Origin: Geofilum rhodophaeum
Lineage (GTDB): Bacteria > Bacteroidota > Bacteroidia > Bacteroidales > Marinilabiliaceae
Direction: 5' to 3'
Assembly (NCBI RefSeq): GCF_002210225.1
Contig: NZ_MWUJ01000002.1
Span: forward strand, 248,001 to 312,000
DNA: 64,000 nucleotides
A program made the translations under genes and the position numbers. The stretch's first letter is position 1; every line of letters begins with the position of its first letter. This document shows positions 41,998-51,977 of this stretch, piece after piece. A model generated the notes under the pieces. That model made no database searches, was not told where the DNA came from, and was given only the letters and a program-made list of their open reading frames with translations.

Positions 41998-42639
41998 TTA
42001 CGCTTTTCTGTCGTACTTAAAATACATAGCTACGCCATAAATGATGTGGACCACTCCAAAGCCAAGAGTCCATAGCAATAAGCCATAATTATGAAAGAAG
42101 GTGGCCAATAAACCAAGAGACATCTGCGTATAGGCCAAAGCGCTTATGTTTTGCATCGAGTACTTGCTGGCGTTGAGCAGCGCCAGACCATAAAACAGCA
42201 GCATGGATGCGGCTACTAGTTTGAAGTAGCCATGGTATACCAGCAGTAGGCAAAAAGCTCCTCCGACCGAGAGGACCGAGAATAGGCTCCAAACCATCTT
42301 TTGTGCTGAAGGGGTCCAAAACTTTTGGTTTCTTTTTTTGCTGTTACGATAACAAAGATACCAGGAAGATAGTAGAGCCCCGGAAAGAACAAATAGGGCA
42401 TTCAGTAACATGCCTGATCGTAAATGATCATTTTGTCCATAATTTACCACTTGAATAAATTCATTGTATTTGACGGTCCCTCCCTTCAAAATAATAAAGT
42501 AGGCAATGGCGGCTCCTGCCAGGGCAAAGCTGCCAACAGCTATGCCGGAAAGACCACTTAGAGATAGGAATTTGGACGAAGCCTCCATCATTTGACGGAT
42601 GTGCTTTAAATCTTCCGAAGGGTTGCTTTTTGTTGTCAT
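41998..42639 (-). CDS. Multi-pass membrane protein of the creD cassette
   Basis: 213 residues, no signal peptide. About six transmembrane helices, e.g. IAVGSFALAGAAIAYFIIL, LLNALFVLSGALLSSWYLCY, MVWSLFSVLSVGGAFCLLLVY and LLLWTLGFGVVHIIYGVAMYF, with the start MTTKSNPSEDLKHIRQMMEASSKFLSLSGLSG. The N-terminal IRQMMEASSKFLSLSGLSG is characteristic of a Bacteroidota-specific family found with short winged-helix regulators. Function not known. It is the first gene of the cassette. Its low GC content matches the two downstream genes. Confidence 0.75.
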   Translation of the reverse strand: MTTKSNPSEDLKHIRQMMEASSKFLSLSGLSGIAVGSFALAGAAIAYFIILKGGTVKYNEFIQVVNYGQNDHLRSGMLLNALFVLSGALLSSWYLCYRNSKKRNQKFWTPSAQKMVWSLFSVLSVGGAFCLLLVYHGYFKLVAASMLLFYGLALLNASKYSMQNISALAYTQMSLGLLATFFHNYGLLLWTLGFGVVHIIYGVAMYFKYDRKA

Positions 42640-42780
42640 CTTAAAAGAACTTTGAAAAACAAAGCTCGTTAAAGATTTTTAGAATAGCAATTTTTATTGA
42701 CTCTGCTTGCAAAAAAAAATCGTTTTATTCCCTGGTCCTAACTAATTAGTTGGAAATGCTATAAAACTGAAATTTTGGCT

Positions 42781-42788
42781 TATTTTTG
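42781..42788 (+). promoter_or_regulatory. Putative -7 element of glyQS
   Basis: TATTTTTG fits TAnnTTTG, 82 bp before ATG 42871. It lies inside the longer open frame starting at 42775 and argues for the downstream start. The -33 region is unclear. Confidence 0.45.
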
Positions 42789-42870
42789 CCCTCTTGTGTG
42801 CCGGTCCAAAATGGGAGGGTGCACATTTTGTTTGCTATTTAATAAAAAACAAGATAAAAGTTACAGCATT

Positions 42871-44424
42871 ATGGCTCAGGAAGACGTTTTTAAGAAATTG
42901 GTGGCCCATTGCAAGGAATATGGGTTTGTGTTCCAAAGCAGTGAGATTTACGACGGTCTGGGTGCCGTTTACGATTATGGCCAGAATGGCGTGGAGTTGA
43001 AAAACAACATCAAGAAGTACTGGTGGGATTCGATGGTCTTGCTGAACGACAATGTGGTGGGACTCGATTCGGCCATTTTTATGCATCCCACGGTGTGGAA
43101 GGCTTCGGGTCACGTGGATGCCTTCAACGATCCATTGATCGACAACAAGGACAGCAAGAAGCGTTACCGTGCCGATGTGCTGATTGAGGACCTGATGGCC
43201 AAGTACGATGCCAAGGTCGATAAGGAGGTGGAGAAAGCCGCCAAGAGGTTTGGCGAGAGTTTTGACGAGGCCATGTTTCGGGAAACCAATCCCCGCGTTC
43301 AGGAGAACCTGGCCAAAAAGGACGAAATTCATCAGCGCTTCGTAAAGGCTTTGAACGACAACGATTTGGCAGAGCTGCGTCAAATTATTATCGACTACGA
43401 GGTGGTTTGTCCCATCAGCGGCACCAAAAACTGGACCGATGTGCGGCAATTTAACCTGATGTTTGCCACCGAAATGGGCTCTACCGCTGATGGTGCCCTC
43501 AAGGTGTATTTGCGCCCCGAAACGGCGCAGGGCATCTTTGTGAATTTTCTGAATGTGCAGAAAACCGGTCGTATGAAGCTTCCTTTTGGTATTGCCCAAA
43601 TCGGAAAGGCCTTCCGCAACGAGATTGTAGCCCGTCAGTTCATCTTCCGTATGCGGGAGTTCGAGCAGATGGAGATGCAATTTTTTGTGGCACCCGGCGA
43701 GGAGCTCAACTGGTTTGAAAAATGGAAGGAAACCCGTATGAAATGGCATAAGGCATTGGGCCTGGGCGATCACAAGTACCGTTTTCACGATCACGATAAG
43801 CTGGCGCACTACGCCAACGCTGCGACAGACATTGAATACGAGATGCCCTTTGGTTTTAAAGAGGTGGAAGGCATCCACTCACGGACCGATTTTGACTTGT
43901 CGCAGCACCAGCAGTTTTCAGGTAAGAAGATTTCCTATTTTGACCCGGAACGCAACGAGAGCTATGTGCCCTATGTGGTGGAGACATCCATTGGGGTGGA
44001 CCGGATGTTTCTGAGTATTTTGGCCGGTTCTTATTGCGAGGAAGAAGTGCCCGGCAAGGACGGAAAAACAGAATCGCGTGTGGTGTTGAAGTTGCCACCG
44101 GTGCTGGCCCCCGTTAAGCTGGCTGTACTGCCCCTGGTTAAGAAGGACGGACTGCCCGAGTTGGCACGCAGCATCGTGGACGATCTTAAGTTCCACTTCA
44201 ATTGTCAGTACGACGAGAAAGACTCCATCGGAAAACGCTACCGGCGTCAGGATGCTGTGGGTACGCCCTTCTGCGTAACCATTGACCACCAAAGCGCTGA
44301 GGACCAGACGGTAACCATTCGCCACCGCGATACTATGGCGCAGGAGCGCGTGAAGATCGCCGATTTGAAGGGCCTGATTATGGAAAAGGTCAGCATGACC
44401 GAACTGTTTAAGAAGATGCAGTAG
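42871..44424 (+). CDS. glyQS: Glycine--tRNA ligase, dimeric type
   Basis: 517 residues from ATG 42871 (MAQEDVFKKLVAHCKEYGFVFQSSEIYDGLGAVYDYG), matching family starts. It is a class II synthetase of the alpha2 (eukaryote/archaea-like) type: GPLGVELK equivalent NGVELKNNIKKYWW, motif 2 region QIGKAFRNEIVARQFIFRMREFEQMEMQFF, motif 3 VVETSIGVDRMFLSILAGSY, and a C-terminal anticodon-binding domain (APVKLAVLPLVKKDGLPELA...FCVTIDHQSAEDQTVTIRHRDT). It charges tRNA-Gly. Followed by a strong terminator. Confidence 0.97.
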   Translation: MAQEDVFKKLVAHCKEYGFVFQSSEIYDGLGAVYDYGQNGVELKNNIKKYWWDSMVLLNDNVVGLDSAIFMHPTVWKASGHVDAFNDPLIDNKDSKKRYRADVLIEDLMAKYDAKVDKEVEKAAKRFGESFDEAMFRETNPRVQENLAKKDEIHQRFVKALNDNDLAELRQIIIDYEVVCPISGTKNWTDVRQFNLMFATEMGSTADGALKVYLRPETAQGIFVNFLNVQKTGRMKLPFGIAQIGKAFRNEIVARQFIFRMREFEQMEMQFFVAPGEELNWFEKWKETRMKWHKALGLGDHKYRFHDHDKLAHYANAATDIEYEMPFGFKEVEGIHSRTDFDLSQHQQFSGKKISYFDPERNESYVPYVVETSIGVDRMFLSILAGSYCEEEVPGKDGKTESRVVLKLPPVLAPVKLAVLPLVKKDGLPELARSIVDDLKFHFNCQYDEKDSIGKRYRRQDAVGTPFCVTIDHQSAEDQTVTIRHRDTMAQERVKIADLKGLIMEKVSMTELFKKMQ

Positions 44425-44450
44425 CGCCTTTTCTGGCAAAGATTTAAATC

Positions 44451-44489
44451 CCCCGGCACCTGCTTTTTAAAGCGGGGCCGGGGTTTTTA
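44451..44489 (+). terminator. Terminator of glyQS
   Basis: Stem CCCCGGC (44451-44457) with GCCGGGG (44477-44483), extended by an inner pairing GCTTT/AAAGC, then T5. Confidence 0.85.
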
Positions 44490-44502
44490 TTTATAATCTT
44501 TC

Positions 44503-44510
44503 TATCTTTG
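44503..44510 (+). promoter_or_regulatory. Putative -7 element of the antiporter gene
   Basis: TATCTTTG matches TAnnTTTG, 62 bp before ATG 44573 and 14 bp past the glyQS terminator. Confidence 0.45.
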
Positions 44511-44572
44511 TAGGTAGGGGGCAGGAGCTTTTCGGCCGCTTTGGTTTTTCTTATCAGATTTTAGCTACGCGT

Positions 44573-46048
44573 ATGAGTATATCCCTCGAGCACGGAATGT
44601 TGTTTGTTGCCCTGCTGCTTTTTGTCAGCATACTGGCCGGTAAAACCTCTTACCGACTCGGTATTCCCACCTTGTTGTTGTTTTTGGCCATTGGCGTGGT
44701 AGTGGGGTCTGAGGGACTGGGTTACATCGATTTTAACGATCCGCAACTGGCACAAACGCTGGGGATAATCTCACTCAATTACATTCTTTTTTCGGGAGGT
44801 TTCGATACCCGCTGGAAAAGCATTCGTCCCGTGATAGGAAAGGGCGTGGTGCTTTCTACCCTGGGCGTATTGCTCACGGCAGGCCTGGTGGCCCTTGTCG
44901 TTTGGTATTTCACCAGTTTTACCTGGCTGGAAGCCTTGTTGCTGGGCGCCATCGTGTCGTCGACCGATGCGGCAGCCGTATTTTCCATTCTGCGTTCCAA
45001 AAGTGTCAACCTAAAGGGACAGATAAGGCCCACGCTGGAGTTGGAAAGCGGAAGCAACGACCCCATGGCCTATTTCCTGACCGTTTCTTTGCTCTCGGTA
45101 ATGCAAGCGCCCGACGGCTCCTTGTGGTCCATCATCCCCCTCTTTTTCTTGCAATTTTCGGTGGGCGCCCTATTGGGCTTTGGTATGGGCAAGCTGGGGC
45201 AGGTGGTCATCAACCGCATTAAACTCGATTACGATGGCCTTTATCCGGTGCTGGTGTTGGCTCTTGTAATACTTACCTTTTCGGTGACCCAGTTGCTGAA
45301 TGGCAACGGATTTCTGGCGGTGTACATTTGTGGGGTTTTTCTGGGCAACCGCGAACTTATCCACAAAAAGACCCTCATTAAATTTTTCGACGGCGTGGCC
45401 TGGCTCATGCAAATCATCCTGTTTTTAACCCTGGGTATGTTGGTGTATCCTTCTCAGATGGTGCCCCTGCTGGTCCCCGGAGTGCTGATTTCCCTGTTTT
45501 TAATCTTTGTGGCGCGTCCGGCAGCAGTCATGGTATCGCTGAGCTTTTTTAAGATGCACCAGCGCGATCGGCTTTTCATTTCATGGGTGGGCCTAAGGGG
45601 AGCCGTGCCCATCGTGTTTGCCACCTATCCCATGTTGATTGGTATTGAGAAGGCCCCGGTCATCTTCAACCTGGTGTTCTTTATCACCGTTTTCTCGGTG
45701 CTGATACAGGGCACGACCCTGCCCATTGTGTCGCGTTGGTTGCGGGTGGCCCTGCCGCACAAGCTGCGAAGGCGCACCCCGGTAGACATTGAGCTGTCCG
45801 ACAGTGTAAAATCAGAAATTGTTGAAGTGGATGTGGCCATGGACAGTCCCGCAGTCAACAAAAAGATTGTGGACCTTAAATTTCCCAAAACAGCGCTCAT
45901 TGTTATGATTAACCGCGACGGTAAGTACCTTACGCCCAATGGCAATACGGTGCTTCAGCCAAACGATAAGTTGATGGTTTTGGCCGAAACCAGGGAGAGT
46001 CTTTCCGAGGCCCTGGAGCAGGTTTGCACCCTGCCCATGGAGGACTAA
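44573..46048 (+). CDS. Potassium/proton antiporter, CPA1 family (NhaP2/CvrA-like)
   Basis: 491 residues. Twelve or so membrane helices (residues ~5-395) with the CPA signature: FSGGFDTRWKSIRPVIGKG, LGAIVSSTDAAAVFSILRS, LELESGSNDPMAYFLT (the NDP motif lies where antiporters carry the ion-binding Asp), and SWVGLRGAVPIVFATYP. The C-terminal ~90 residues (VEVDVAMDSPAVNKKIVDLKFPKTALIVMINRDGKYLTPNGNTVLQPNDKLMVLAE) are an RCK_C/TrkA_C domain that senses ligand. It exports K+ in exchange for protons at the inner membrane, regulating cytoplasmic K+ and pH. Convergent with the radical SAM gene, stop codons overlapping by 4 bp. Confidence 0.93.
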   Translation: MSISLEHGMLFVALLLFVSILAGKTSYRLGIPTLLLFLAIGVVVGSEGLGYIDFNDPQLAQTLGIISLNYILFSGGFDTRWKSIRPVIGKGVVLSTLGVLLTAGLVALVVWYFTSFTWLEALLLGAIVSSTDAAAVFSILRSKSVNLKGQIRPTLELESGSNDPMAYFLTVSLLSVMQAPDGSLWSIIPLFFLQFSVGALLGFGMGKLGQVVINRIKLDYDGLYPVLVLALVILTFSVTQLLNGNGFLAVYICGVFLGNRELIHKKTLIKFFDGVAWLMQIILFLTLGMLVYPSQMVPLLVPGVLISLFLIFVARPAAVMVSLSFFKMHQRDRLFISWVGLRGAVPIVFATYPMLIGIEKAPVIFNLVFFITVFSVLIQGTTLPIVSRWLRVALPHKLRRRTPVDIELSDSVKSEIVEVDVAMDSPAVNKKIVDLKFPKTALIVMINRDGKYLTPNGNTVLQPNDKLMVLAETRESLSEALEQVCTLPMED

Positions 46049-47076
46049 ATCAGCCACTTGCGGCCTTCCGGACAATTCCGGCACATCTCCATTTGGGCTT
46101 TGTTGGTCAGTACCTGTGTGCGGAAACCCTGCATCTTTTTGCCCTTCCACAATTCGGGCAGCGGCACTTGCCGGATGTTCCCAGGTGAATAATCCAAATC
46201 CTTATCGTAGCAGCACGGGGCTGCCTGTCCGTCCCACGACACCACTGCCGAACTCCATTGCTTGTAGCAGTGCTTGTACATTTTGCCTTTCATTTGCAGG
46301 CGCCCGTCCACCATTTTGTAGCGCGAGTAGCGCTGATTTTCAGGCGGTGCCACCTCCTGATTGCCAAAATCGTAAAACTGAGCCGATTTCAGTTGCAGGC
46401 GATCTACGCCCTGCGCTTTGCACCAGCGTTTGAGTGCGGGAATTTCGTGCTCGTTGTGGGCAAAGACAAGAAACTGGACGCAAAGAATAGGGCTGTGCTT
46501 TTTCAAGGCCTTGCGTCGTTCTAAAAAGGTGCGAATACCTTCCTGCACCTTAAGCAGATCGCCCCCTTTGCGGTAGCGCGCATAAGATTCCGGCGTAAGT
46601 CCGTCCACCGAAACAATCAACTGGCCCAGTCCGCCCAAAATCAATTCGTCGCAACGCCGGGGCGTCAGGAGCAATCCGTTGGTACTCATCGAGGTAAAAA
46701 TTCGGCGTTCTGTGGCCAGTTGCACCATTTTATCCAGCTGCCGATTGAGTAGGGGCTCGCCCTGAAAATAGAGGTTCAGAAAACTGAGTGGGGTTCCGGC
46801 CTGGTCGAGCAGCTCTTTCAGGATCCCTGGTGTCATCATACCTGCTTTGCGCGTGAGTACGCCGGCGCCTACGGGGCACTCGGGACATTGCAAATTGCAT
46901 TGCCCGGAGGGCTCCACCGAAAGGGCCCAGGGCTGCCCCCAGGCCAGGGGCCGCCTCAGCAGGCGGGAGACAAAAAAGCTGCTCAGTAGCGCCAGTATGT
47001 TGACCAGTCGCCCCACCTTAAAAAGGCCCAGCAAGTGGCGGTAAAAATAGAGTTGTTGACGGTGTGAAATCCACAT
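46045..47076 (-). CDS. Radical SAM protein with SPASM-type C-terminal cluster region
   Basis: 343 residues from ATG 47076 (MWISHRQQLYFYRH); a TTG start at 47139 is also open. The [4Fe-4S]-SAM motif CNLQCPECPVG (CxxxCxxC) follows a hydrophobic N-terminus. GEPLLNRQLDKMVQLA and the barrel motif ISVDGLTPESYARYRKGG fit the family. The C-terminal Cys set (HCYKQWSSAVVSWDGQAAPCCYDKD...MEMCRNCPEG) is a SPASM domain that binds extra iron-sulfur clusters. Such proteins modify peptides or activate enzymes, but no precursor peptide gene is recognised next to it, so no product is assigned. Confidence 0.88.
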   Translation of the reverse strand: MWISHRQQLYFYRHLLGLFKVGRLVNILALLSSFFVSRLLRRPLAWGQPWALSVEPSGQCNLQCPECPVGAGVLTRKAGMMTPGILKELLDQAGTPLSFLNLYFQGEPLLNRQLDKMVQLATERRIFTSMSTNGLLLTPRRCDELILGGLGQLIVSVDGLTPESYARYRKGGDLLKVQEGIRTFLERRKALKKHSPILCVQFLVFAHNEHEIPALKRWCKAQGVDRLQLKSAQFYDFGNQEVAPPENQRYSRYKMVDGRLQMKGKMYKHCYKQWSSAVVSWDGQAAPCCYDKDLDYSPGNIRQVPLPELWKGKKMQGFRTQVLTNKAQMEMCRNCPEGRKWLI

Positions 47077-47181
47077 AAGTGCTCGCTTTATGGCCCTAAA
47101 ATAAACTATTTGGCCCGAACAGGCCGAGCCCTCCGTCAAAAATCCGAAGCTCGTGGAACAAACTATCTGTTAACAAAGTGT

Positions 47182-47189
47182 TATATTTG
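47182..47189 (+). promoter_or_regulatory. Putative -7 element of dxs
   Basis: TATATTTG matches TAnnTTTG, 33 bp before ATG 47223. No clear -33 element. Confidence 0.45.
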
Positions 47190-47222
47190 CAGCATTGCCC
47201 ATAAAGAGAACATTGAACAGGA

Positions 47223-49136
47223 ATGGAAGAAGCCGCATATCCCCTTCTGGAACAAATAGATACCCCCTTTGATCTGAGAAAACTTCCGGAGGAGAAGTTG
47301 CTTCAGGTATGTGGGGAGTTGCGCGACTTCATCATCGATGCGGTATCCTGCAACCCGGCTCACTTTGGTGCCAGTCTTGGTGTGGTGGAACTGACTGTGG
47401 CCTTGCATTACGTGCTCAATACGCCCGAAGACAAAATTATTTGGGATGTGGGACACCAGGCTTACGGGCATAAAATTCTCACCGATCGGCGCAAGCTGTT
47501 CCACACCAACCGTAAGTACGGTGGTTTGAGTGGCTTTCCCAATATTTTTGAGAGTCCCTACGATGCTTTTGGGGTGGGGCACAGTTCTACCAGCATTTCG
47601 GCAGCGCTGGGTATGGCTACCGCTTACAAGCGTCAGGGATTATCGCAGCGTCAGGTCGTGGCCGTAATTGGCGACGGCTCCATGTCGGCCGGTCTCGCCT
47701 TTGAGGGACTCAACAACCTGGCGGCTTCGGGCGCCAATGTGCTGGTGATTTTGAACGACAACAACATGGCCATTGATCCCAATGTGGGGGGACTCAGTGA
47801 GTACCTGGTAGATATCGCCACGAGTCGCACCTACAATAAGGTGCGCAAGGAGTTGTTCGGAGGCCTGTCCAAATTGAAACTGGCGGGTCCGCGTTCCAAG
47901 GAGATGATTGTCAAAATCAACAACAGCATAAAGAATCTGTTGACGCGGCAGACCAATATCTTTGAGGGACTGAACATTCGTTATTTTGGTCCGGTTGACG
48001 GGCACGATATTGCGCACTTGACCAGTGTGCTGAGCGACTTAAAGCACATTCCCGGTCCCAAAGTGTTGCACGTAATTACCAAAAAGGGCAAGGGTTTTAA
48101 ACTGGCGGAGGAGAACCAAACAGCCTGGCATGCCCCAAGTGGTAAATTTGATCGGCAAACCGGATTGATAAAGGAGGAGGCATCCGGGCAACCCAAACCA
48201 CCCCGTTTTCAGGATGTTTTCGGTCTTACCCTGGTGGAACTGGCCCGGGAAAATGAGAAAATTGTAGGCATAACGCCTGCCATGCCTACAGGTTGCAGTC
48301 TCAATTTGATGATGGCAGAAATGCCCGACCGGGCATTTGATGTGGGCATTGCCGAACAGCATGCGGTAACTTTTTCGGCCGGACTGGCCATTGCCGGTAT
48401 GCTGCCCTTTTGCAACATCTATTCTTCCTTTATGCAGCGCGCCTACGATCAGGTGATTCACGATGTGGCGTTGCAAAAGCTGAATGTGGTTTTTTGTCTC
48501 GACCGGGCCGGACTGGTAGGGGCCGACGGGGCTACCCACCACGGGGTGTACGACCTGGCTTTTTTACGGTCGGTACCCAACCTGGTGGTTGCTTCGCCCA
48601 TGGATGAGGTGGAATTGCGCAATTTAATGTACACGGCCCAGTTGCCCGATCAGGGGCCTTTTGCCATTCGTTACCCACGGGGCGTGGGTTCGTTGGTCGA
48701 TTGGCAGCAGCCCTTTGAGGCCTTGCCGGTGGGTAAGGGGCGCTGTCTCCGAAAAGGAAGCGGCGTAGCCGTTTTAAGTATTGGTCCCCTTGGGGCCAAA
48801 ATGGCACGGGTTTGCGAGCAGCTGGCCGAAGCCGGGATGAATGCAGGGCACTACGATGTGCGCTTTGTAAAGCCCCTCGACGAGGACCTGCTGCATGAGG
48901 TCTTCCAAACTTATGCCAAGGTGCTTACCGTGGAGGACGGGACCATTGTGGGGGGACTGGGTTCCGCGGTGGCTGAGTTTATGGCGGATCATAATTACCA
49001 GGGCGTGGAGCTGCGTCGTATGGGGGTGCCCGACCGCTTTGTAGATCATGGTACCCAAATGGAGTTGTTTCGGGAGGTGGGCCTCGATATGGAGACTATT
49101 CGCCGAACCCTGGAGCAGCTTTTCTCTGAGCTATAG
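47223..49136 (+). CDS. dxs: 1-deoxy-D-xylulose-5-phosphate synthase
   Basis: 637 residues, usual length. Motifs: [44 protein letters not shown], the TPP-diphosphate region [18 protein letters not shown]...[20 protein letters not shown], transketolase pyrimidine-binding part with [17 protein letters not shown] and [46 protein letters not shown]. It makes DXP from pyruvate and glyceraldehyde-3-phosphate, first step of the MEP isoprenoid pathway. Its last 6 bp overlap the 3' end of the convergent PAS kinase gene. Confidence 0.97.
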   Translation: MEEAAYPLLEQIDTPFDLRKLPEEKLLQVCGELRDFIIDAVSCNPAHFGASLGVVELTVALHYVLNTPEDKIIWDVGHQAYGHKILTDRRKLFHTNRKYGGLSGFPNIFESPYDAFGVGHSSTSISAALGMATAYKRQGLSQRQVVAVIGDGSMSAGLAFEGLNNLAASGANVLVILNDNNMAIDPNVGGLSEYLVDIATSRTYNKVRKELFGGLSKLKLAGPRSKEMIVKINNSIKNLLTRQTNIFEGLNIRYFGPVDGHDIAHLTSVLSDLKHIPGPKVLHVITKKGKGFKLAEENQTAWHAPSGKFDRQTGLIKEEASGQPKPPRFQDVFGLTLVELARENEKIVGITPAMPTGCSLNLMMAEMPDRAFDVGIAEQHAVTFSAGLAIAGMLPFCNIYSSFMQRAYDQVIHDVALQKLNVVFCLDRAGLVGADGATHHGVYDLAFLRSVPNLVVASPMDEVELRNLMYTAQLPDQGPFAIRYPRGVGSLVDWQQPFEALPVGKGRCLRKGSGVAVLSIGPLGAKMARVCEQLAEAGMNAGHYDVRFVKPLDEDLLHEVFQTYAKVLTVEDGTIVGGLGSAVAEFMADHNYQGVELRRMGVPDRFVDHGTQMELFREVGLDMETIRRTLEQLFSEL

Positions 49137-51758
49137 TATCTTTTCGAAGGCAGGCAGTCGGATGATGAAGGTGGCGCCTTCGTGTTTTTGAGATTGCAGC
49201 TCGATTTGACCTCCCATAGCTTCGGTAAGGGTTTTGCAGAGGGTGAGCCCCAGGCCGGTTCCGCCATAGCGCTTGGATCGGGATTCATCTTCCTGCCGGA
49301 AGGCTTCAAAGACTTCTTTCTGTTTATGCGCAGAAATGCCAATGCCTGTGTCGCGTACAAAAAGATGAACCTCCTGGCCTTCCTTGGTATAGCCCATGGT
49401 TATGCTGCCTTTCTCGGTAAATTTTATGGCGTTGTTCAAGAGGTGTTTCAAGACCTGTTGCAAACGTTCGTAATCGGCCAATACTACGGTCTCCGTCGTC
49501 AGTTTTTCGGGCAGTTCCAGTCTGAGCTCCAAGTCTTGTCGCGAGGTCTTCCAGAGTCGGTTGCGGTAGTGGTGAAAGAGCAGTTCCAGAAGGTCGTCAA
49601 CGACGATGGTGGTGGACTTGATCTCGAGCAGACCGCTTTCAATTTTGGAAATATCGATGACGTTGTTGATGATTTCGACAAGGTCTTCGGAGCTGGTGTT
49701 GATGGTGTGGATGAATTCGTTTTTCATGGCCTCGTGCAGGCCTTCCTGTCCCAATAGGTTCGAAAAGCCCACAATGGCATTGAGGGGAGTGCGTATTTCG
49801 TGACTCATATTGGCCAGAAAGGCCGATTTAAGCCGGTCGGCTTTTTCGGCTTTTTCCTTAGCCTGCACCAATTCCTTCTCGGTTTGTTTGCGCCGGGTAA
49901 TGTCGTGGAGACTAAAATAATAGTGCACGCCATCCTTAAGGTCTATCTTGCTGGCGTTGACCTCTACCTGTACCAATCTGCCACTGGCGGTCCGCACCAC
50001 CTGGTCGCCCTTGTAGTTCTCGCCCTGGTCAAGCTTTTGAAGCAGATGCAGATAGGTTTTGAGTCCACGGTAGCCCCCCAACAGCTTTGTTGGGTTCTGT
50101 TTCAAAAGGTCTTGGTGCCGGTAGCCGGAGAGCCGGCAGGCGGCTTCATTGCTGTAAATCAATTCGCGCCTGCAGTTGACAATGAGCACGGCATCCACGC
50201 TGGCGTCAAGTATTTTTTGGTGGCGTTCCTCGTTAACCTTCAGGTCTTCTTCGTAACGCCTCATTTGCGTCAGATCCTGGGCAATGAGCAGAATCAGTCC
50301 TTTTTGATGAAACCCGGTCCCCGGGATGCCGGTAAGTCTGACATAGAGGGGTTGTCCGGCTCTGTTGTGTAGGGCAACGTCAATATCGGCGCTGCCGGTC
50401 TGTACAATTTCTTCGTAAAAAGCATGTATGCTGCCGAGGTCCTCCTTGTCCTGCTGATAGAGTTTGGACAGATGCAGGCCCATTAATTCTTCCCGCTCGT
50501 AGCCCAGGGTTTGAATAATATGGTCGTTCAGATAATGAATCACACGGTCCTTCACCAGCAAAATACCAATGGGGGCAGTTTTGATGATGCTGTTGAGGAA
50601 GTATTCCTTCTCTGCCAGTTGCTGATTGATGCGCAGTATTTTATTGTGACTCTTGCGGTTGTTGTCCTCGGTCTGCTGATGATCAATTTGTCGCGCCAGC
50701 ATGCTGCCGATGGTGGCCATCAGTTGGTGGTCGATTTCGGGATTGGGACGCTCCTTCCGCCATTGGGCAAGGATTAATCCGTTGGGAAAGCCTTGTGTTT
50801 GGATCCCGAAAACGAGGCCGTTTTCGGGACAGAGTCCATACGAACTGTGCAGATTTCGCTTCTCTTCGGTGATCTGCAGTTGGAAACTGGCGGGATCGGG
50901 CAGAATGGGAAAGGGGAAGGGGTCCGGGAGTTCCAGTTTTTCGGGCAGGGCAGCTGTACAGAAATCCGATTTTCCCGCGCAGGCCGTGAGTAAAAAGGTG
51001 TCGCGACTGAAGGGGGCACTCTGGTATATGGCCAGGGCATCCATCTGCCAGGTGTCGGCCATGCGTTGGGCAATCGAGAAGAAAATGTTTTGGAGCGATT
51101 CTCTACTATTGAGTAAGGTGGCTGTATCCAATAAAAACTGTTGCTTTTGTAAGGATTGACGCAGTTGACGGATTGAGGCGTTTTGCTGAAAGGCAGCGCT
51201 GATTAAGCGGGAAACGGTCGTCAGTAACAGCCGCTCCTTTTCCTGCCACATTCGCCGGGTCCCGCACTGGTCAAAACCAACAAATCCTCTTATCCGACGG
51301 CCTGTATGGAGCGGAAAAACCAAAATGGAACAAATGTCCTGGGCCTTAAGAATGTCCACCAGGTCGCCGGGCAATTCTGTCTCGATGTCTGCAGCCTCGA
51401 TATAGCCGGGCGACTGCAGCAAATCCAGCCAGGAAGGGACCCCACTGTAGGCAACGCTTTGCAAATAATGTCGTTGCGAGGTCCAGCCCGGATGACACCA
51501 CTCATAAGTATTGCTGCAGCTGCTGTCGTCGGCACTGTTCTCAAAAATGTAAACCCGGCTTACGGCAGTATGCTTGCCCAGATGTTCCAGGGTATTATTG
51601 ATGCGGTCTTCAAAAGGGAGTTCGCTGCTGAGTATCGAGGAAATTTCGAGGGGCAGATAGTGTGCAGCCTCTTCTTCAGGATGCAGCCGAACGCCCAGTC
51701 CGGGTACTTCCGTCTGGGCCTTTGTTTTGTTTATTCCTGGTACGGCTCTATCACACAT
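49131..51758 (-). CDS. Cytoplasmic GAF/PAS sensor histidine kinase, orphan
   Basis: 875 residues, no signal peptide or convincing transmembrane helix. N-terminal GAF-like domains (about 35-190: [13 protein letters not shown]...[21 protein letters not shown]; and about 205-360), then two PAS domains ([73 protein letters not shown]), HisKA ([27 protein letters not shown]) and HATPase ([30 protein letters not shown]). No receiver domain and no response regulator gene beside it, so its partner is elsewhere. Divergent from rsgA; ends convergent on dxs. Confidence 0.9.
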   Translation of the reverse strand: MCDRAVPGINKTKAQTEVPGLGVRLHPEEEAAHYLPLEISSILSSELPFEDRINNTLEHLGKHTAVSRVYIFENSADDSSCSNTYEWCHPGWTSQRHYLQSVAYSGVPSWLDLLQSPGYIEAADIETELPGDLVDILKAQDICSILVFPLHTGRRIRGFVGFDQCGTRRMWQEKERLLLTTVSRLISAAFQQNASIRQLRQSLQKQQFLLDTATLLNSRESLQNIFFSIAQRMADTWQMDALAIYQSAPFSRDTFLLTACAGKSDFCTAALPEKLELPDPFPFPILPDPASFQLQITEEKRNLHSSYGLCPENGLVFGIQTQGFPNGLILAQWRKERPNPEIDHQLMATIGSMLARQIDHQQTEDNNRKSHNKILRINQQLAEKEYFLNSIIKTAPIGILLVKDRVIHYLNDHIIQTLGYEREELMGLHLSKLYQQDKEDLGSIHAFYEEIVQTGSADIDVALHNRAGQPLYVRLTGIPGTGFHQKGLILLIAQDLTQMRRYEEDLKVNEERHQKILDASVDAVLIVNCRRELIYSNEAACRLSGYRHQDLLKQNPTKLLGGYRGLKTYLHLLQKLDQGENYKGDQVVRTASGRLVQVEVNASKIDLKDGVHYYFSLHDITRRKQTEKELVQAKEKAEKADRLKSAFLANMSHEIRTPLNAIVGFSNLLGQEGLHEAMKNEFIHTINTSSEDLVEIINNVIDISKIESGLLEIKSTTIVVDDLLELLFHHYRNRLWKTSRQDLELRLELPEKLTTETVVLADYERLQQVLKHLLNNAIKFTEKGSITMGYTKEGQEVHLFVRDTGIGISAHKQKEVFEAFRQEDESRSKRYGGTGLGLTLCKTLTEAMGGQIELQSQKHEGATFIIRLPAFEKIL

Positions 51759-51923
51759 CCTATCCTATCCGCTGTTTTATAAGTCAAAGATAAATAGTTT
51801 TTTATACCCTTCATGGCGTTTTTGACCACCGTTGCTTTTGGCACGACCAAAGTCTGCATTTTGTTTGTTGACTGTCCCCAAGCTCCTGTGCCGTGGCGCC
51901 CCATCATAAATAATGCCCGGGCT

Positions 51924-51957
51924 TTTGTTGTTCGCAGTCCGAAATTACTTATTTTTG
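51924..51957 (+). promoter_or_regulatory. Promoter of rsgA and the following kinase gene
   Basis: -33 TTTG (51924-51927) and -7 TATTTTTG (51950-51957), 22 bp apart. Predicted start near 51963, 15 bp before ATG 51978. It supports that start over the in-frame one at 51813. Confidence 0.65.
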
Positions 51958-51977
51958 AGGGTGTTTTGTTTCATACT

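Noticed and set aside
46045-47076. Radical SAM RiPP-maturation locus
   Set aside because: The SPASM domain is suggestive, but no short precursor-like peptide, transporter or protease is found beside it.
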